A DNA stretch of 64,000 nt from positions 124,001 to 188,000 of the forward strand of contig NZ_LIFX01000004.1 in the NCBI RefSeq assembly GCF_001297775.1, read 5' to 3'. Every line of letters begins with the position of its first letter. Positions within the stretch are counted from its first letter, which is position 1. Below the pieces are notes generated by a model. It saw only the letters and a list, made by a program, of their open reading frames with translations. It was not told where the DNA came from and made no database searches. The position numbers and the translations under genes were made by a program. Below, piece by piece: positions 51,422 through 59,443 of this stretch. This DNA is from Trabulsiella odontotermitis (lineage in GTDB: Bacteria; Pseudomonadota; Gammaproteobacteria; Enterobacterales; Enterobacteriaceae).

Positions 51422-52386
51422 ATACGGCTGAAATCATCAATTTCCCCGGCGCTGATGCCGGGGTACAGGAGCACCGCGTGGCCGATACAGACGACGGGTA
51501 CACCCGTCTGGCAAACGAGCTGCTGGAGGAGCTTATTGGCGCGAACCTGACAAAGAATCAGGCAAAGGTCGCATTTGCTGTTTGCCGGAAAACCTACGGT
51601 TTCAACAAAAAGACGGACCGCATTGCTGACACCCAGCTCGCAACGCTGACGAAGCTTCCCCGGCAGAAGGTTAACGCCGCCAAGAATGAGCTGCTGGCGA
51701 TGCGTGTACTCATCGCTGAAGGTAACCAGATTGGGCTGAATAAAACCCTGAACGAATGGGTTATTCCTGATGTAAAAAAAGGGCCAAATTGTCACCACGG
51801 TGGTGACTGTCACCATAATGATGACACTGTCACCACGGTAGTGACAAAAAGTGTCACCAGAACAGTGACAGGGGTGTCACCAGCATGGGGACACACAAAA
51901 GACACTATTACAAAAGACAAAAAAGATATTATTTCTTCGTCCCGGAATTCTGACGAATCCCCGGACAACCCCACTGAAAAATTCCTTTCCCGTCATCCTG
52001 AAGCAGCAGGGGGGATTTATACCCCGGCCGGGAAATCATGGGGCACCTCTGAAGACCTCCGCGCAGCAAACTGGATTTACGCTCAGCTGCTGGTTGTCAA
52101 CGCCAGCCTGTCAGAGCCGAACTGGGTTGAGTGGGCTAACACCATCCGTCTGATGCGCCTGCAGGATAACCGCACACACTACGAAATCTGTGAGCTGTTC
52201 AGATGGGCCAGCAAAGACGATTTCTGGAAAGACAATATTCTCAGCCCGTCCAGTCTGCGCAGGCAGTGGGACAGACTTACCACCCGGCGACAGAGCGGGC
52301 ATACGAACGGCAAATCCACTGGCCAGCCGATTGACTGGAACAACACTGACTGGATAGACGGGGTATTCGATGAAAACTCTTTCTGA
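51418..52386 (+). CDS. O: Replication initiator, lambda O-like
   Basis: 322 residues. The N-terminal origin-binding winged helix includes LTKNQAKVAFAVCRKTYGFN and LATLTKLPRQKVNAAKNEL. The middle of the gene contains the iterons of the origin, so the protein there is low-complexity (HHGGDCHHNDDTVTTVVTK). The C-terminal half is expected to bind P. Overlaps P by 17 bp. Confidence 0.9.
   Translation: MNTAEIINFPGADAGVQEHRVADTDDGYTRLANELLEELIGANLTKNQAKVAFAVCRKTYGFNKKTDRIADTQLATLTKLPRQKVNAAKNELLAMRVLIAEGNQIGLNKTLNEWVIPDVKKGPNCHHGGDCHHNDDTVTTVVTKSVTRTVTGVSPAWGHTKDTITKDKKDIISSSRNSDESPDNPTEKFLSRHPEAAGGIYTPAGKSWGTSEDLRAANWIYAQLLVVNASLSEPNWVEWANTIRLMRLQDNRTHYEICELFRWASKDDFWKDNILSPSSLRRQWDRLTTRRQSGHTNGKSTGQPIDWNNTDWIDGVFDENSF
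51791..51940. other. Phage replication origin inside O: iterons and A-rich segment
   Basis: Repeated short palindromes built on GTCAC/GTGAC: GTCACCACGGTGGTGAC (51791-51807), GTCACCATAATGATGAC, GTCACCACGGTAGTGAC (51829-51845), GTCACCAGAACAGTGAC and a final GTCACC. An A-rich strand (from about 51891: ACACACAAAAGACACTATTA) follows, suited to unwinding. Same layout as lambda ori. Confidence 0.85.
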
Positions 52387-53077
52387 GCAGCTTCATAACT
52401 TTGACCAGGAAAACTTTCGCCGCATCGCCAGTGGATTACCTGAAGTTCAGGCAGAAGCCGTGCAGGCGCACCAGACGGCCGAGATTTTCAACTCACTGTT
52501 CAGCCAGCTGCGTGCGGCGTTCCCGGCAAGCATATCTAACTTCAGCGACCAGGCGCAGTTCAACGAATTACGCCGCCAGTGGCTGCTGGCCTTCATGGAA
52601 AACGGTATCACGACGATGGAGCAGGTTAACGCCGGTATGCGTGTTGCCCGCAGACAGAACCGTCCATTCCTGCCATCGCCTGGCCAGTTCATCGCCTGGT
52701 GCAAAGAGGGCACACGAGCTTTTGGCATCACTGCTGACGATGTCATGACTGAATTCTGGAAGTGGAGAAAGCTTGTTTTCAGATACCCAATAAGCGAGCA
52801 ATATCCATGGCCTCAACCCGTGCTGTATCACATCTGCCTTGAACTCCGCAGACGCAGCACAGAAGGGCAACTCAGTGAAAAAGAGATGCAACGGGTAGCT
52901 GCAGAACTGCTGGGGAACTGGGAAAAGCGGACAGGCGCAGGAATTCCTGTACCACCAATCCGCCGCGCGATAGGTGCACCTAAACGCGATATGGGCCCGA
53001 CGCCAGCGCAAATTCTGCTGGCCAAATATGAGCGAAGCAAAGTGAAGGGGGATAGCAGTGATACGCAACAAGTTTGA
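52370..53077 (+). CDS. P: Replication protein P, helicase loader
   Basis: 235 residues of the lambda P family, which recruits host DnaB to the O-bound origin. Family segments FSDQAQFNELRRQWLLAF, RQNRPFLPSPGQFIAWC and YHICLELRRR are present. A short ORF (16 codons, 53058-53108, GTG start) overlaps its 3' end and then stops at the accessory-cassette boundary; it may be the cut remnant of the next original gene. Confidence 0.9.
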   Translation: MKTLSEQLHNFDQENFRRIASGLPEVQAEAVQAHQTAEIFNSLFSQLRAAFPASISNFSDQAQFNELRRQWLLAFMENGITTMEQVNAGMRVARRQNRPFLPSPGQFIAWCKEGTRAFGITADDVMTEFWKWRKLVFRYPISEQYPWPQPVLYHICLELRRRSTEGQLSEKEMQRVAAELLGNWEKRTGAGIPVPPIRRAIGAPKRDMGPTPAQILLAKYERSKVKGDSSDTQQV

Positions 53078-53110
53078 TGTGTTTTTTAAGCTTGTTGAGC
53101 ATATCTGACA

Positions 53111-53136
53111 GTCTGCTTTGTGCCAAAAGCAGACAT
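53111..53136. repeat. Cassette-boundary repeat, copy 1
   Basis: Hairpin GTCTGCTTT / AAAGCAGAC containing the 20-mer TTTGTGCCAAAAGCAGACAT. The same 20-mer family recurs at 55970-55989 and 56593-56612, after the next two accessory cassettes. Confidence 0.65.
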
Positions 53137-53307
53137 TCGCCTCAGGTAGAGAAACCATCAAATTCGAAATTAGCCAGTTTGCTCGTTATGGCAATTATGC
53201 GGGTTATAAGCAAATTTTTTTGCTTTATCGCGCTAGAGCTATTGCAAAAATTGCTTAACTATGGATGATTATTGTTGCCATGTTAACATTAAATTAAGGA
53301 TTAATTT

Positions 53308-54651
53308 ATGGAGTTTCCAGCAAGTCTAAAAGGAAGATATGCATATCATTTTACTTATCTAGGCAACCTTGAATCGATAATCGAGAATGGACTATTGTGT
53401 ACAAACTTAAAAAATGATCAGAATATAACTCATCATAATGTTGCCGAGCATGGGATACAAGGAAGAAGAAGCACTATGCAGGTACCGTGTTCTAATGGGA
53501 AATTTGTTCACGACTATATCCCTTTTTACTTTTCAAAAAGAAACTCCATGCAACTTGGGGTGATTAATAAAAAAAATGTAGACCAAGCGTTTCTTATTTA
53601 CTTTGCTATTCCCATAGAAATTATTGTACAAAATGCTGATGTTGTATTTTCAGATGCTTCAGCAAACACAGATGTGCCGCCAAATTTTTATAATTCCCAA
53701 TCACTAAATATGCTTAACTCTTTAAACTGGGATGCTATTGATAGAAAGAAATGGTCGTGCCCGTCAGAGAGGTATCGTCAACAGAAGATGGCAGAGTTAC
53801 TTGTTCCCGGTAGCATTAATATCTCAGAACTGGATCACATAATAGTTTGGAATGAATGGATTAAGGATACAGTAGTGGGGATATTTAAAGACAAAGGAAT
53901 AGAGCCACCTGAAATTAAGTGTGATGAGGAACACTATTACATAAACTTTTACGATGGCAAAAGAAAATCAATTGTGACTGGGCCATACTTTTTAAAAAAA
54001 GACATGGAAAAAACAATTGAAAAAATATATAAAAGTGATAACAAAATCAATAAGTATAAAAGCCTTCGTGATGCTTTAGATGCAATTAAAAAAAACTTCT
54101 CATCAATAAAAGAACTTGATGATATAGACGGGTTAAAGGCCAGCTATTGGCCGCACACTGATGATGTTGGCACGCATAGCAGAAAAGTTGCGGGTGCTCT
54201 CGAACAGTTCCATGAATATAATGGACTGTCTGATGCGGATAAAGAAATTGTTCTTATTGCCGCATATCTACATGATATAGGTAAAGGGCCGAAGTCTCGC
54301 TGGGGGCAAGATGGAATGACCAAAGCTGATAATGACCATGCTGCAAAATCCTTGCCTATGTTAAAGCGAATTCTTACTGAAGATATTGGCGGACTAAGTG
54401 AAGAATCTATAAGAAAGATAGTAACATTAGTAACTTATGACGACTTGATTGGTGACATTGTTGTGAAGGGCCGAGATGAGAAGCAATTGATTGATATAAT
54501 CAAAGATGAAAATGACTTGAAAATGCTCATTGCTCTATCAAAAGCTGACATGAATGCAATCAATCCTGAATGGGTGACAACCCACAGTAAATCAATAGCG
54601 GATTTAGAATCGAGAGTACTGTGTGTGATTAGGAGTAATAACATATGTTAG
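53308..54651 (+). CDS. darT: DarT-like DNA ADP-ribosyltransferase fused to an HD domain
   Basis: 447 residues; AAGGA lies 8 bases before the ATG. Residues 1-200 match the DarT (DUF4433) toxin fold: RYAYHFTYLGNLESIIENGL (NAD-binding, His14), HDYIPFYFSKRNSM, and catalytic Glu163 in RQQKMAELLVPGSI. DarT toxins ADP-ribosylate thymidine on single-stranded DNA. Residues 280-420 form an HD phosphohydrolase-like domain: His290 (THSRKV), His322-Asp323 (LHDIGKG), His344 (DNDHAAKS), Asp414 (SKADMN). Ordinary DarT is about 200-220 residues, so the HD part is extra. Overlaps the antitoxin gene by 7 bp. AT-rich compared with P upstream. Confidence 0.88.
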   Translation: MEFPASLKGRYAYHFTYLGNLESIIENGLLCTNLKNDQNITHHNVAEHGIQGRRSTMQVPCSNGKFVHDYIPFYFSKRNSMQLGVINKKNVDQAFLIYFAIPIEIIVQNADVVFSDASANTDVPPNFYNSQSLNMLNSLNWDAIDRKKWSCPSERYRQQKMAELLVPGSINISELDHIIVWNEWIKDTVVGIFKDKGIEPPEIKCDEEHYYINFYDGKRKSIVTGPYFLKKDMEKTIEKIYKSDNKINKYKSLRDALDAIKKNFSSIKELDDIDGLKASYWPHTDDVGTHSRKVAGALEQFHEYNGLSDADKEIVLIAAYLHDIGKGPKSRWGQDGMTKADNDHAAKSLPMLKRILTEDIGGLSEESIRKIVTLVTYDDLIGDIVVKGRDEKQLIDIIKDENDLKMLIALSKADMNAINPEWVTTHSKSIADLESRVLCVIRSNNIC

Positions 54652-55775
54652 AGTTTGTTAAAGGAAACTTCTTTGATTTTGATGCCGATATTAGAGTTAA
54701 CACAGTTAATTGTGTAGGTGTCATGGGGGCGGGGGTCGCTCTAGCCTTCAAAAACAAATATCCTGAGATGTTCAAAGAGTATGTCCGTCAATGCAAGGCT
54801 AATGAAATATTGCCTGGAAAACCTAGCGTATGGAAAAAAGAAGACATGTTTTCGAAAGGAATTGAGATTATAAACTTCCCTACTAAGGATCATTGGCGAA
54901 ACCCATCTGAGTACGAATACATTGAAAGTGGTCTTATCTGGCTTTCTGACTACGTAAAGAACAAAGAAGGTTTGACGATAACACTACCAGCTCTCGGCTG
55001 TGGGCATGGCGGATTGGATTGGGAAAAAGTTAAAAAACTTATTATTCATTACCTTGCAGAAACGAAAAGTAATATCTTGGTTTTTGAACCAGAATCTTCA
55101 AAAAATGCTGAGAGAGTGTCATCCATTACATCTAACAAACTTGCAGATCTTGAAAGTTTAGGTATAAGTGTAATAAAGAAAAATGAAAAATCTTACCCGC
55201 CAGGGTTGATTCGCTATACAGAAAAAGACCTCTGGATTTTCGGTAGAGTAATTAGAGAGTTCGATATTTCTTTGATCTCAAGTACCAAACCTAATGAGCA
55301 AGAAAAAAAGGTCGTCCTAAAATTAATAGAACATTGTAAAATTAACCGCCTTAGTATTTTGTTTGGCGGTTCTTCTTTTGATAAGAAAATGGCCTTGCAC
55401 TCTATTAGACAAGGAATTGAAACTGGAATTTTTTTGCCGAGCGGAATTTCATTCTCAGCAGAAAAACATCGGGAAAAAGGTGCTACGGATAACATTTCTA
55501 TTCTTTCATTAGGTGATCCTTTTAAATTATTTGATAGAAAAGCCTACATGCCGTCTGTTATGGGCCGAATGTTTATCTGCAAATCAGTTATTTTCACCAC
55601 TGAAAGGTTGAAATGGCTAGAAAAACAGAGGAGTGAAATTATAAGTGGTGGGTTAAAATCGTATTTCATAAAATACGAAAATCTTCAAGAGGAGGATTTT
55701 TTTGCTGCTATCAATATAAACGCAAAACCAATCAAACCATTTGAAGGTGAGCAAGTATCGGAGATCAACCTCTGA
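54645..55775 (+). CDS. darG: DarG-like macrodomain antitoxin with DprA-like C-terminal domain
   Basis: 376 residues. The N-terminal macrodomain (1-150) has the DarG marks: NTVNCVGVMGAGVALAFK (ADP-ribose loop), FPTKDHWRNPSEYEYIESGL with the catalytic-type Lys81, and LPALGCGHGGLDW. In known DarG this domain removes ADP-ribose from DNA. From about 183 the protein resembles DprA/SMF Rossmann folds: SYPPGLIRY, LWIFGRVIR, ISLISSTKPNEQE, SILFGGSSFDKKMALHSI, GIFLPSGISF. That differs from the C-terminal part of well-studied DarG. Translationally coupled to darT. Confidence 0.86.
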   Translation: MLEFVKGNFFDFDADIRVNTVNCVGVMGAGVALAFKNKYPEMFKEYVRQCKANEILPGKPSVWKKEDMFSKGIEIINFPTKDHWRNPSEYEYIESGLIWLSDYVKNKEGLTITLPALGCGHGGLDWEKVKKLIIHYLAETKSNILVFEPESSKNAERVSSITSNKLADLESLGISVIKKNEKSYPPGLIRYTEKDLWIFGRVIREFDISLISSTKPNEQEKKVVLKLIEHCKINRLSILFGGSSFDKKMALHSIRQGIETGIFLPSGISFSAEKHREKGATDNISILSLGDPFKLFDRKAYMPSVMGRMFICKSVIFTTERLKWLEKQRSEIISGGLKSYFIKYENLQEEDFFAAININAKPIKPFEGEQVSEINL

Positions 55776-55872
55776 GATGTGTTACAGCTAACTTATCAAT
55801 AATGTCCGCGCCTCGATCACAGCGGACATCGATCTTCGGGCCGGTCCGCTCTGTGCCATGAGGCGCCATAGC

Positions 55873-55989
55873 TAACCCAGACATCTTTTTACTATTTCTG
55901 AGTCGAGTGCTTTTTAGTCATAACGTCTACTTCTTGCTCTGGCCTCAAGATGACGTAGCCACTGGCCGATTTGTGTCAGAAGCGGGTAT
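55873..55989. repeat. Cassette-boundary repeat, copy 2 (long form)
   Basis: About 117 bp that align with 56505-56612 through AACCC..ACATCTTTT, ATTTCTGAG, ATAACGTCT.CTTCTT, CTCTGGCCTC, GATGACGT.GCCACT and end in TTTGTGTCAGAAGCGGGTAT. It begins about 100 bp after darG; the stretch between holds GTCCGC-containing imperfect palindromes. Confidence 0.75.
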
Positions 55990-56064
55990 GACTAAAACCA
56001 AAAAGTGTTAACCAGTGGCACATCATGGAATAATATCCATACGGCAAAGCTCGGAAATTATAAA

Positions 56065-56427
56065 ATGAATGACGAGTTGAATCGCTGCATACGAAAGAGG
56101 CTTTCGAGGTCGAAGACATTTCTATTAGGGAAGGGAGTGAGGTCGAAAATGGTTAATCATATTAAAGAGATGGCAACGACCGAATCGGTGGCTGACGTTT
56201 TACGTTATTTTGGCCCTAAACTACATATTTCTCACATTGACAGGATGTATACCTACCACAACTTTGAAATAATATCCTCAGGAACGATTTTGCTTGAGTA
56301 TAAAAAACTCTTCACTGCTGGAGAGTTGGTATACGATGCTAACAAAAGGGTCGTAAAAGGCCCGAACTGGAAAGAACCAGATTTTGTAGCGAAGGGAACG
56401 TACTTTAATCATGATGGCAAAGGCTGA
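56065..56427 (+). CDS. Orphan accessory gene between two repeats
   Basis: 120 residues from MNDELNRCIRKRLSRSKTFL; an in-frame ATG at 56005 would add 20 residues and one at 56149 has the better ribosome site (GGAGTGAGG), so the start is open. Basic N-terminus, then a mixed alpha/beta body (YFGPKLHISHIDRMYTYHNF). No family recognised. It stands alone between two copies of a ~110-bp repeat, like a gene cassette. Confidence 0.5.
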   Translation: MNDELNRCIRKRLSRSKTFLLGKGVRSKMVNHIKEMATTESVADVLRYFGPKLHISHIDRMYTYHNFEIISSGTILLEYKKLFTAGELVYDANKRVVKGPNWKEPDFVAKGTYFNHDGKG

Positions 56428-56504
56428 AGGTAACCAGACTGATACTCCGGTAGTTCCAGTGATCCGCCGAAAGTCTGCCAGCCCGGTTTCTGAGTCACTA
56501 CGGT

Positions 56505-56612
56505 TAACCCCAACATCTTTTCGTTATTTCTGAGCCGGGTGCATAACGTCTGCTTCTTCCTCTGGCCTCCTGATGACGTTGCCACTAGCAGATTTGTGTT
56601 AGAAACGGACAT
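56505..56612. repeat. Cassette-boundary repeat, copy 3 (long form)
   Basis: Direct imperfect copy of 55873-55989, ending TTTGTGTTAGAAACGGACAT. It lies between the orphan gene and the ParB-like gene. The rest of 56428-56802 holds only the AT-rich leader of the next gene, with a GATATT...AATATC inverted repeat. Confidence 0.75.
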
Positions 56613-56802
56613 AAAGATGAGTGGTTAAACGCAATAAGGCGGTCACTACAGTTAAGGGAAATTAATGCTTACAACACAATCTACATGAATTAATTATTCA
56701 TTCTCAGTGTCTGAAGACCTGCCAGATATTTTATATAGTGCTTAATATCTGTATACTACTTTGATAGTGTAAATCATCTACACACAGTAAGGATGCCGAT
56801 TC

Positions 56803-58272
56803 GTGAAAAGAGATATCCGCTCAATAAATTTTAATCTAATTAAACTCGACCAAGAAAATGTTAGGTTTGGTGGTGATGTTGCTCAAAACCAACGTGAAGC
56901 AATTGAGTTGATGCTTGCTGATCCTGAAGACACAAAAAAGATTCTAAAACTTGCAGAGCACATAGTTCTCTATGGTCTTGATCCGACAGAACTACAGCTT
57001 GTCATACCTGATGATGAGGGAAACTACATAGTTCTTGAAGGGAATAGGCGGCTCACTGCATTGAAGCTGTTGCAGAATCCAGATTTGTGTACACAAGAAA
57101 AGTACTATAAGGACTTTTATGCGGCTCATAAAGAAATTGCAGAGCGTTTCCCCAGCGAAATTGAATGTAGTGTTGTTGCTTCCCGAGAAGATGGGGATGT
57201 TTGGATAGAACTGAAGCACACAGGACAAAATGGTGGCGCAGGACGTGTACCATGGGATAGTGATATCCGCGATGAGCGCAGAGCAAGGCAGACGGGGGTT
57301 GACTCTATAGGGCGACAGATAAGAGAGATTGTCAGAGACAATCCTCAAATCTTTAGCGAGATAATTATAAGTGATATTTATCAAATTCCAGTAACTACAC
57401 TCACACGTCTTTTCGCCTCTAAAAGAGCTCAAGATGCATTCGCAGTATTTATCAAAGACCGTCAAATCCAGTTCAAATACACATTAGATATATGCGCGCC
57501 GTCAATTGAATTCGCTATACGCATGTTTCGGCATGAAGGATATAACGTTAATGATGTCCGAAACGATGATGACCGAAAGGCATTTCTCAATCATATACCG
57601 CCCGAATTAAGCCCGGAACATTTATATCAAGAGTCCCTTAAACGTACCGTTACTTCAGATGGGGGGACGGCTGGTAGTGAATCAGAGGGTAGACAAGATA
57701 AATCGTGGGGAGGCCACTCTGGCTCTGAAGGTGATGGGGGGGCTGGTAGCGATCCAAGTAAACAAAAGACAGATGAAAGAAATAGTCCAAAAACAAAGGC
57801 AAAAGGTTCTTCGAGAAGCCGAAAATATCTTGTTCCATGGTCCCTCAACATTCCCAACAGCCGAATCAATGAAATCTACCGAGAGTTACGGGGTTTGCTT
57901 GAAGTAGATCGTGTCCCAAACGCTACCGCGATTACATTTAGGGTTTTTCTTGAGGTTAGTTGTGAGGATTACAGGAGGCGCATGACTCATGCTGGTGATG
58001 GCGTTTATCGGCATGATAACAATAAGCCTCTCAGTGATGAGGATAAGCTTGCGACCAAAATTGTTTCTGTCGCTAAACATCTCGAATCTGCAGGGTTACT
58101 AACAAAAGCAGAGTCGAAAGCTATAAGTCGTCGGGCAGCAGGGACACAAGTAGTTGGATCTGTAGACCATTTAAATCAGTTTGTCCACAGTACTGCAAGC
58201 CCTCCGTTGCCTTCAGAGTTAAAAGATGTCGCTGAAGAATATTTGCCAATGCTTAAAGCAATCTGGCCGTAA
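56803..58272 (+). CDS. ParB/sulfiredoxin-like protein, accessory
   Basis: 489 residues from a GTG start 9 bases after AAGGA. N-terminal ParB-like fold: INFNLIKLDQENVRFGG, then GNYIVLEGNRRLTALKLLQN (GNRR in place of GxHR). A helical DNA-binding-like middle (ISDIYQIPVTTLTRLFASKR), a Gly/Ser/Lys-rich linker (about 285-345) and a C-terminal helical domain. Unrelated to the ParB-like gene before O beyond the shared fold. Paired with the adenine methyltransferase gene 70 bp downstream. Members of this fold can bind nucleotides and act as nucleases or regulators; the role here is unknown. Confidence 0.7.
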   Translation: MKRDIRSINFNLIKLDQENVRFGGDVAQNQREAIELMLADPEDTKKILKLAEHIVLYGLDPTELQLVIPDDEGNYIVLEGNRRLTALKLLQNPDLCTQEKYYKDFYAAHKEIAERFPSEIECSVVASREDGDVWIELKHTGQNGGAGRVPWDSDIRDERRARQTGVDSIGRQIREIVRDNPQIFSEIIISDIYQIPVTTLTRLFASKRAQDAFAVFIKDRQIQFKYTLDICAPSIEFAIRMFRHEGYNVNDVRNDDDRKAFLNHIPPELSPEHLYQESLKRTVTSDGGTAGSESEGRQDKSWGGHSGSEGDGGAGSDPSKQKTDERNSPKTKAKGSSRSRKYLVPWSLNIPNSRINEIYRELRGLLEVDRVPNATAITFRVFLEVSCEDYRRRMTHAGDGVYRHDNNKPLSDEDKLATKIVSVAKHLESAGLLTKAESKAISRRAAGTQVVGSVDHLNQFVHSTASPPLPSELKDVAEEYLPMLKAIWP

Positions 58273-58279
58273 TGTACTG

Positions 58280-58321
58280 GCCAACTTAGGTCTTTTGAGT
58301 TAAACTGTATCCTAAGTTGGC
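58280..58321. promoter_or_regulatory. 11-bp inverted repeat before the methyltransferase gene
   Basis: GCCAACTTAGG (58280-58290) and CCTAAGTTGGC (58311-58321) are perfect inverted copies with a 20-bp AT-rich spacer (TCTTTTGAGTTAAACTGTAT). It begins 8 bp after the ParB-like stop and ends 21 bp before the methyltransferase start. A T-tract is absent, so an operator enclosing a promoter is more likely than a terminator. Confidence 0.65.
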
Positions 58322-58342
58322 AAACTAACTCATTGTTTTACT

Positions 58343-59197
58343 ATGGCAAAATCAATCTATTCGACACCATTGAGGTACCCCGGTGGTAAAGGGAAATTCG
58401 CGTACTACCTCAAGAGGTTGATCGAGACTAATGGCCTCAATGACGGTCACTATGTTGAACCCTATGCTGGGGGGGCAGGGGTTGCTTTAGACTTATTGTT
58501 TAATGAATTTGTCTCGAGAATATATATTAATGATCTAGATCCTGCTGTGTATTCATTTTGGTGTGCCGCTGTTAATCATACCGAGGAACTTTGTGCTGCA
58601 ATTTCAAAAATACCTGTCACCATAGAACAATGGGAAATACAAAAGAAAATTATCAATGATATCGATAACAATTCTATTGTGGATGTTGCATTGGCCACTT
58701 TTTTCCTAAATCGGACAAATCGTTCTGGGATATTAAAGGCTGGGGTTATCGGTGGTAAGAATCAAAGTGGTAAATGGACCTTGGATGTAAGGTTTAATAA
58801 GCCGGATTTAATATCCAGAATTCAGATGATCGGCTCATTTGGCGCAAGAATAAATGTTCATAATTACGATGCTATCGAGTTGATGGATAAAGTTGTAAAG
58901 CCTCTGCCAAAGAACACACTCCTATATTTAGATCCTCCTTATTATTATAAAGGCTCTGGTTTATACCGAAATTTTTATAATCATGAAGATCATGTTTCCA
59001 TCTGTAAAAAACTCAGTGAGGTAGAACATCCTTGGATTGTGTCTTATGATAATGCTGAGGAGATTAAAGAAATTTACTCGGATTATCGACAGGAAGAGTA
59101 CTTCTTAAACTACACTGCGCAGGAGAAACGTAAAGGAACTGAGGTAATGATTTTTGGCCCAAACGTTCTCATGCCTTCCAAAGGATTACTGAAGTAA
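58343..59197 (+). CDS. DNA adenine methyltransferase, D12 (Dam-like) class
   Basis: 284 residues. Alpha-class N6-adenine MTase motifs: TPLRYPGGKGKFAYYL (AdoMet motif X), YVEPYAGGAGVALDLL (motif I), YINDLDPAVYSFW (motif II) and LLYLDPPYYYKGSG (catalytic DPPY). GATC specificity is not implied; the recognition region (residues 95-165) differs from Dam. No restriction enzyme is recognised beside it; its partner seems to be the ParB-like gene. Sequence is AT-rich like the ParB-like gene and unlike ninG. Confidence 0.88.
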   Translation: MAKSIYSTPLRYPGGKGKFAYYLKRLIETNGLNDGHYVEPYAGGAGVALDLLFNEFVSRIYINDLDPAVYSFWCAAVNHTEELCAAISKIPVTIEQWEIQKKIINDIDNNSIVDVALATFFLNRTNRSGILKAGVIGGKNQSGKWTLDVRFNKPDLISRIQMIGSFGARINVHNYDAIELMDKVVKPLPKNTLLYLDPPYYYKGSGLYRNFYNHEDHVSICKKLSEVEHPWIVSYDNAEEIKEIYSDYRQEEYFLNYTAQEKRKGTEVMIFGPNVLMPSKGLLK

Positions 59198-59289
59198 ACC
59201 GGTGTTATTCAAGTACGTTACTTGATGAGGTTCAGGTCAACCTTTATAAACATGTTTTGATTTTCCATAATCAACCCGCCATAATCATA

Positions 59290-59345
59290 TCACCGGAGCC
59301 TGAACACCTCCGGTGACTTCTGCGCTTTGAGGGGACTCAAAGTGC
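59290..59345. other. Two hairpins upstream of ninG
   Basis: TCACCGGAG / CTCCGGTGA (59290-59298, 59308-59316; 9-base loop) and TGCGCTTTGAG / CTCAAAGTGCA (59321-59331, 59336-59345; GGGA loop). The second hairpin covers the ribosome site and GTG start of the following 33-codon ORF, so it could control its translation. Confidence 0.55.
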
Positions 59346-59443
59346 AAACAACAATCAGAACACATTCCCGCCAGTTACAGATGCAGAAATGCACCTGCGA
59401 TTGTCTGTTCCCAGCGTTTTATCTCTGCGGAGGTGAAGCGTGA
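59342..59443 (+). CDS. Small Cys-rich ORF before ninG
   Basis: 33 codons from a GTG with GAGGGG upstream: MQTTIRTHSRQLQMQKCTCD then CLFPAFYLCGGEA. CTCDC and a further Cys suggest metal binding. Its stop overlaps the ninG GTG start (GTGA), so it may couple translation into ninG. Confidence 0.45.
   Translation: MQTTIRTHSRQLQMQKCTCDCLFPAFYLCGGEA

Noticed and set aside
58343..59197. Host dam gene or complete type II restriction-modification system
   Set aside because: Motifs are Dam-class, but the sequence and context are phage accessory and no restriction endonuclease is recognisable next to it.
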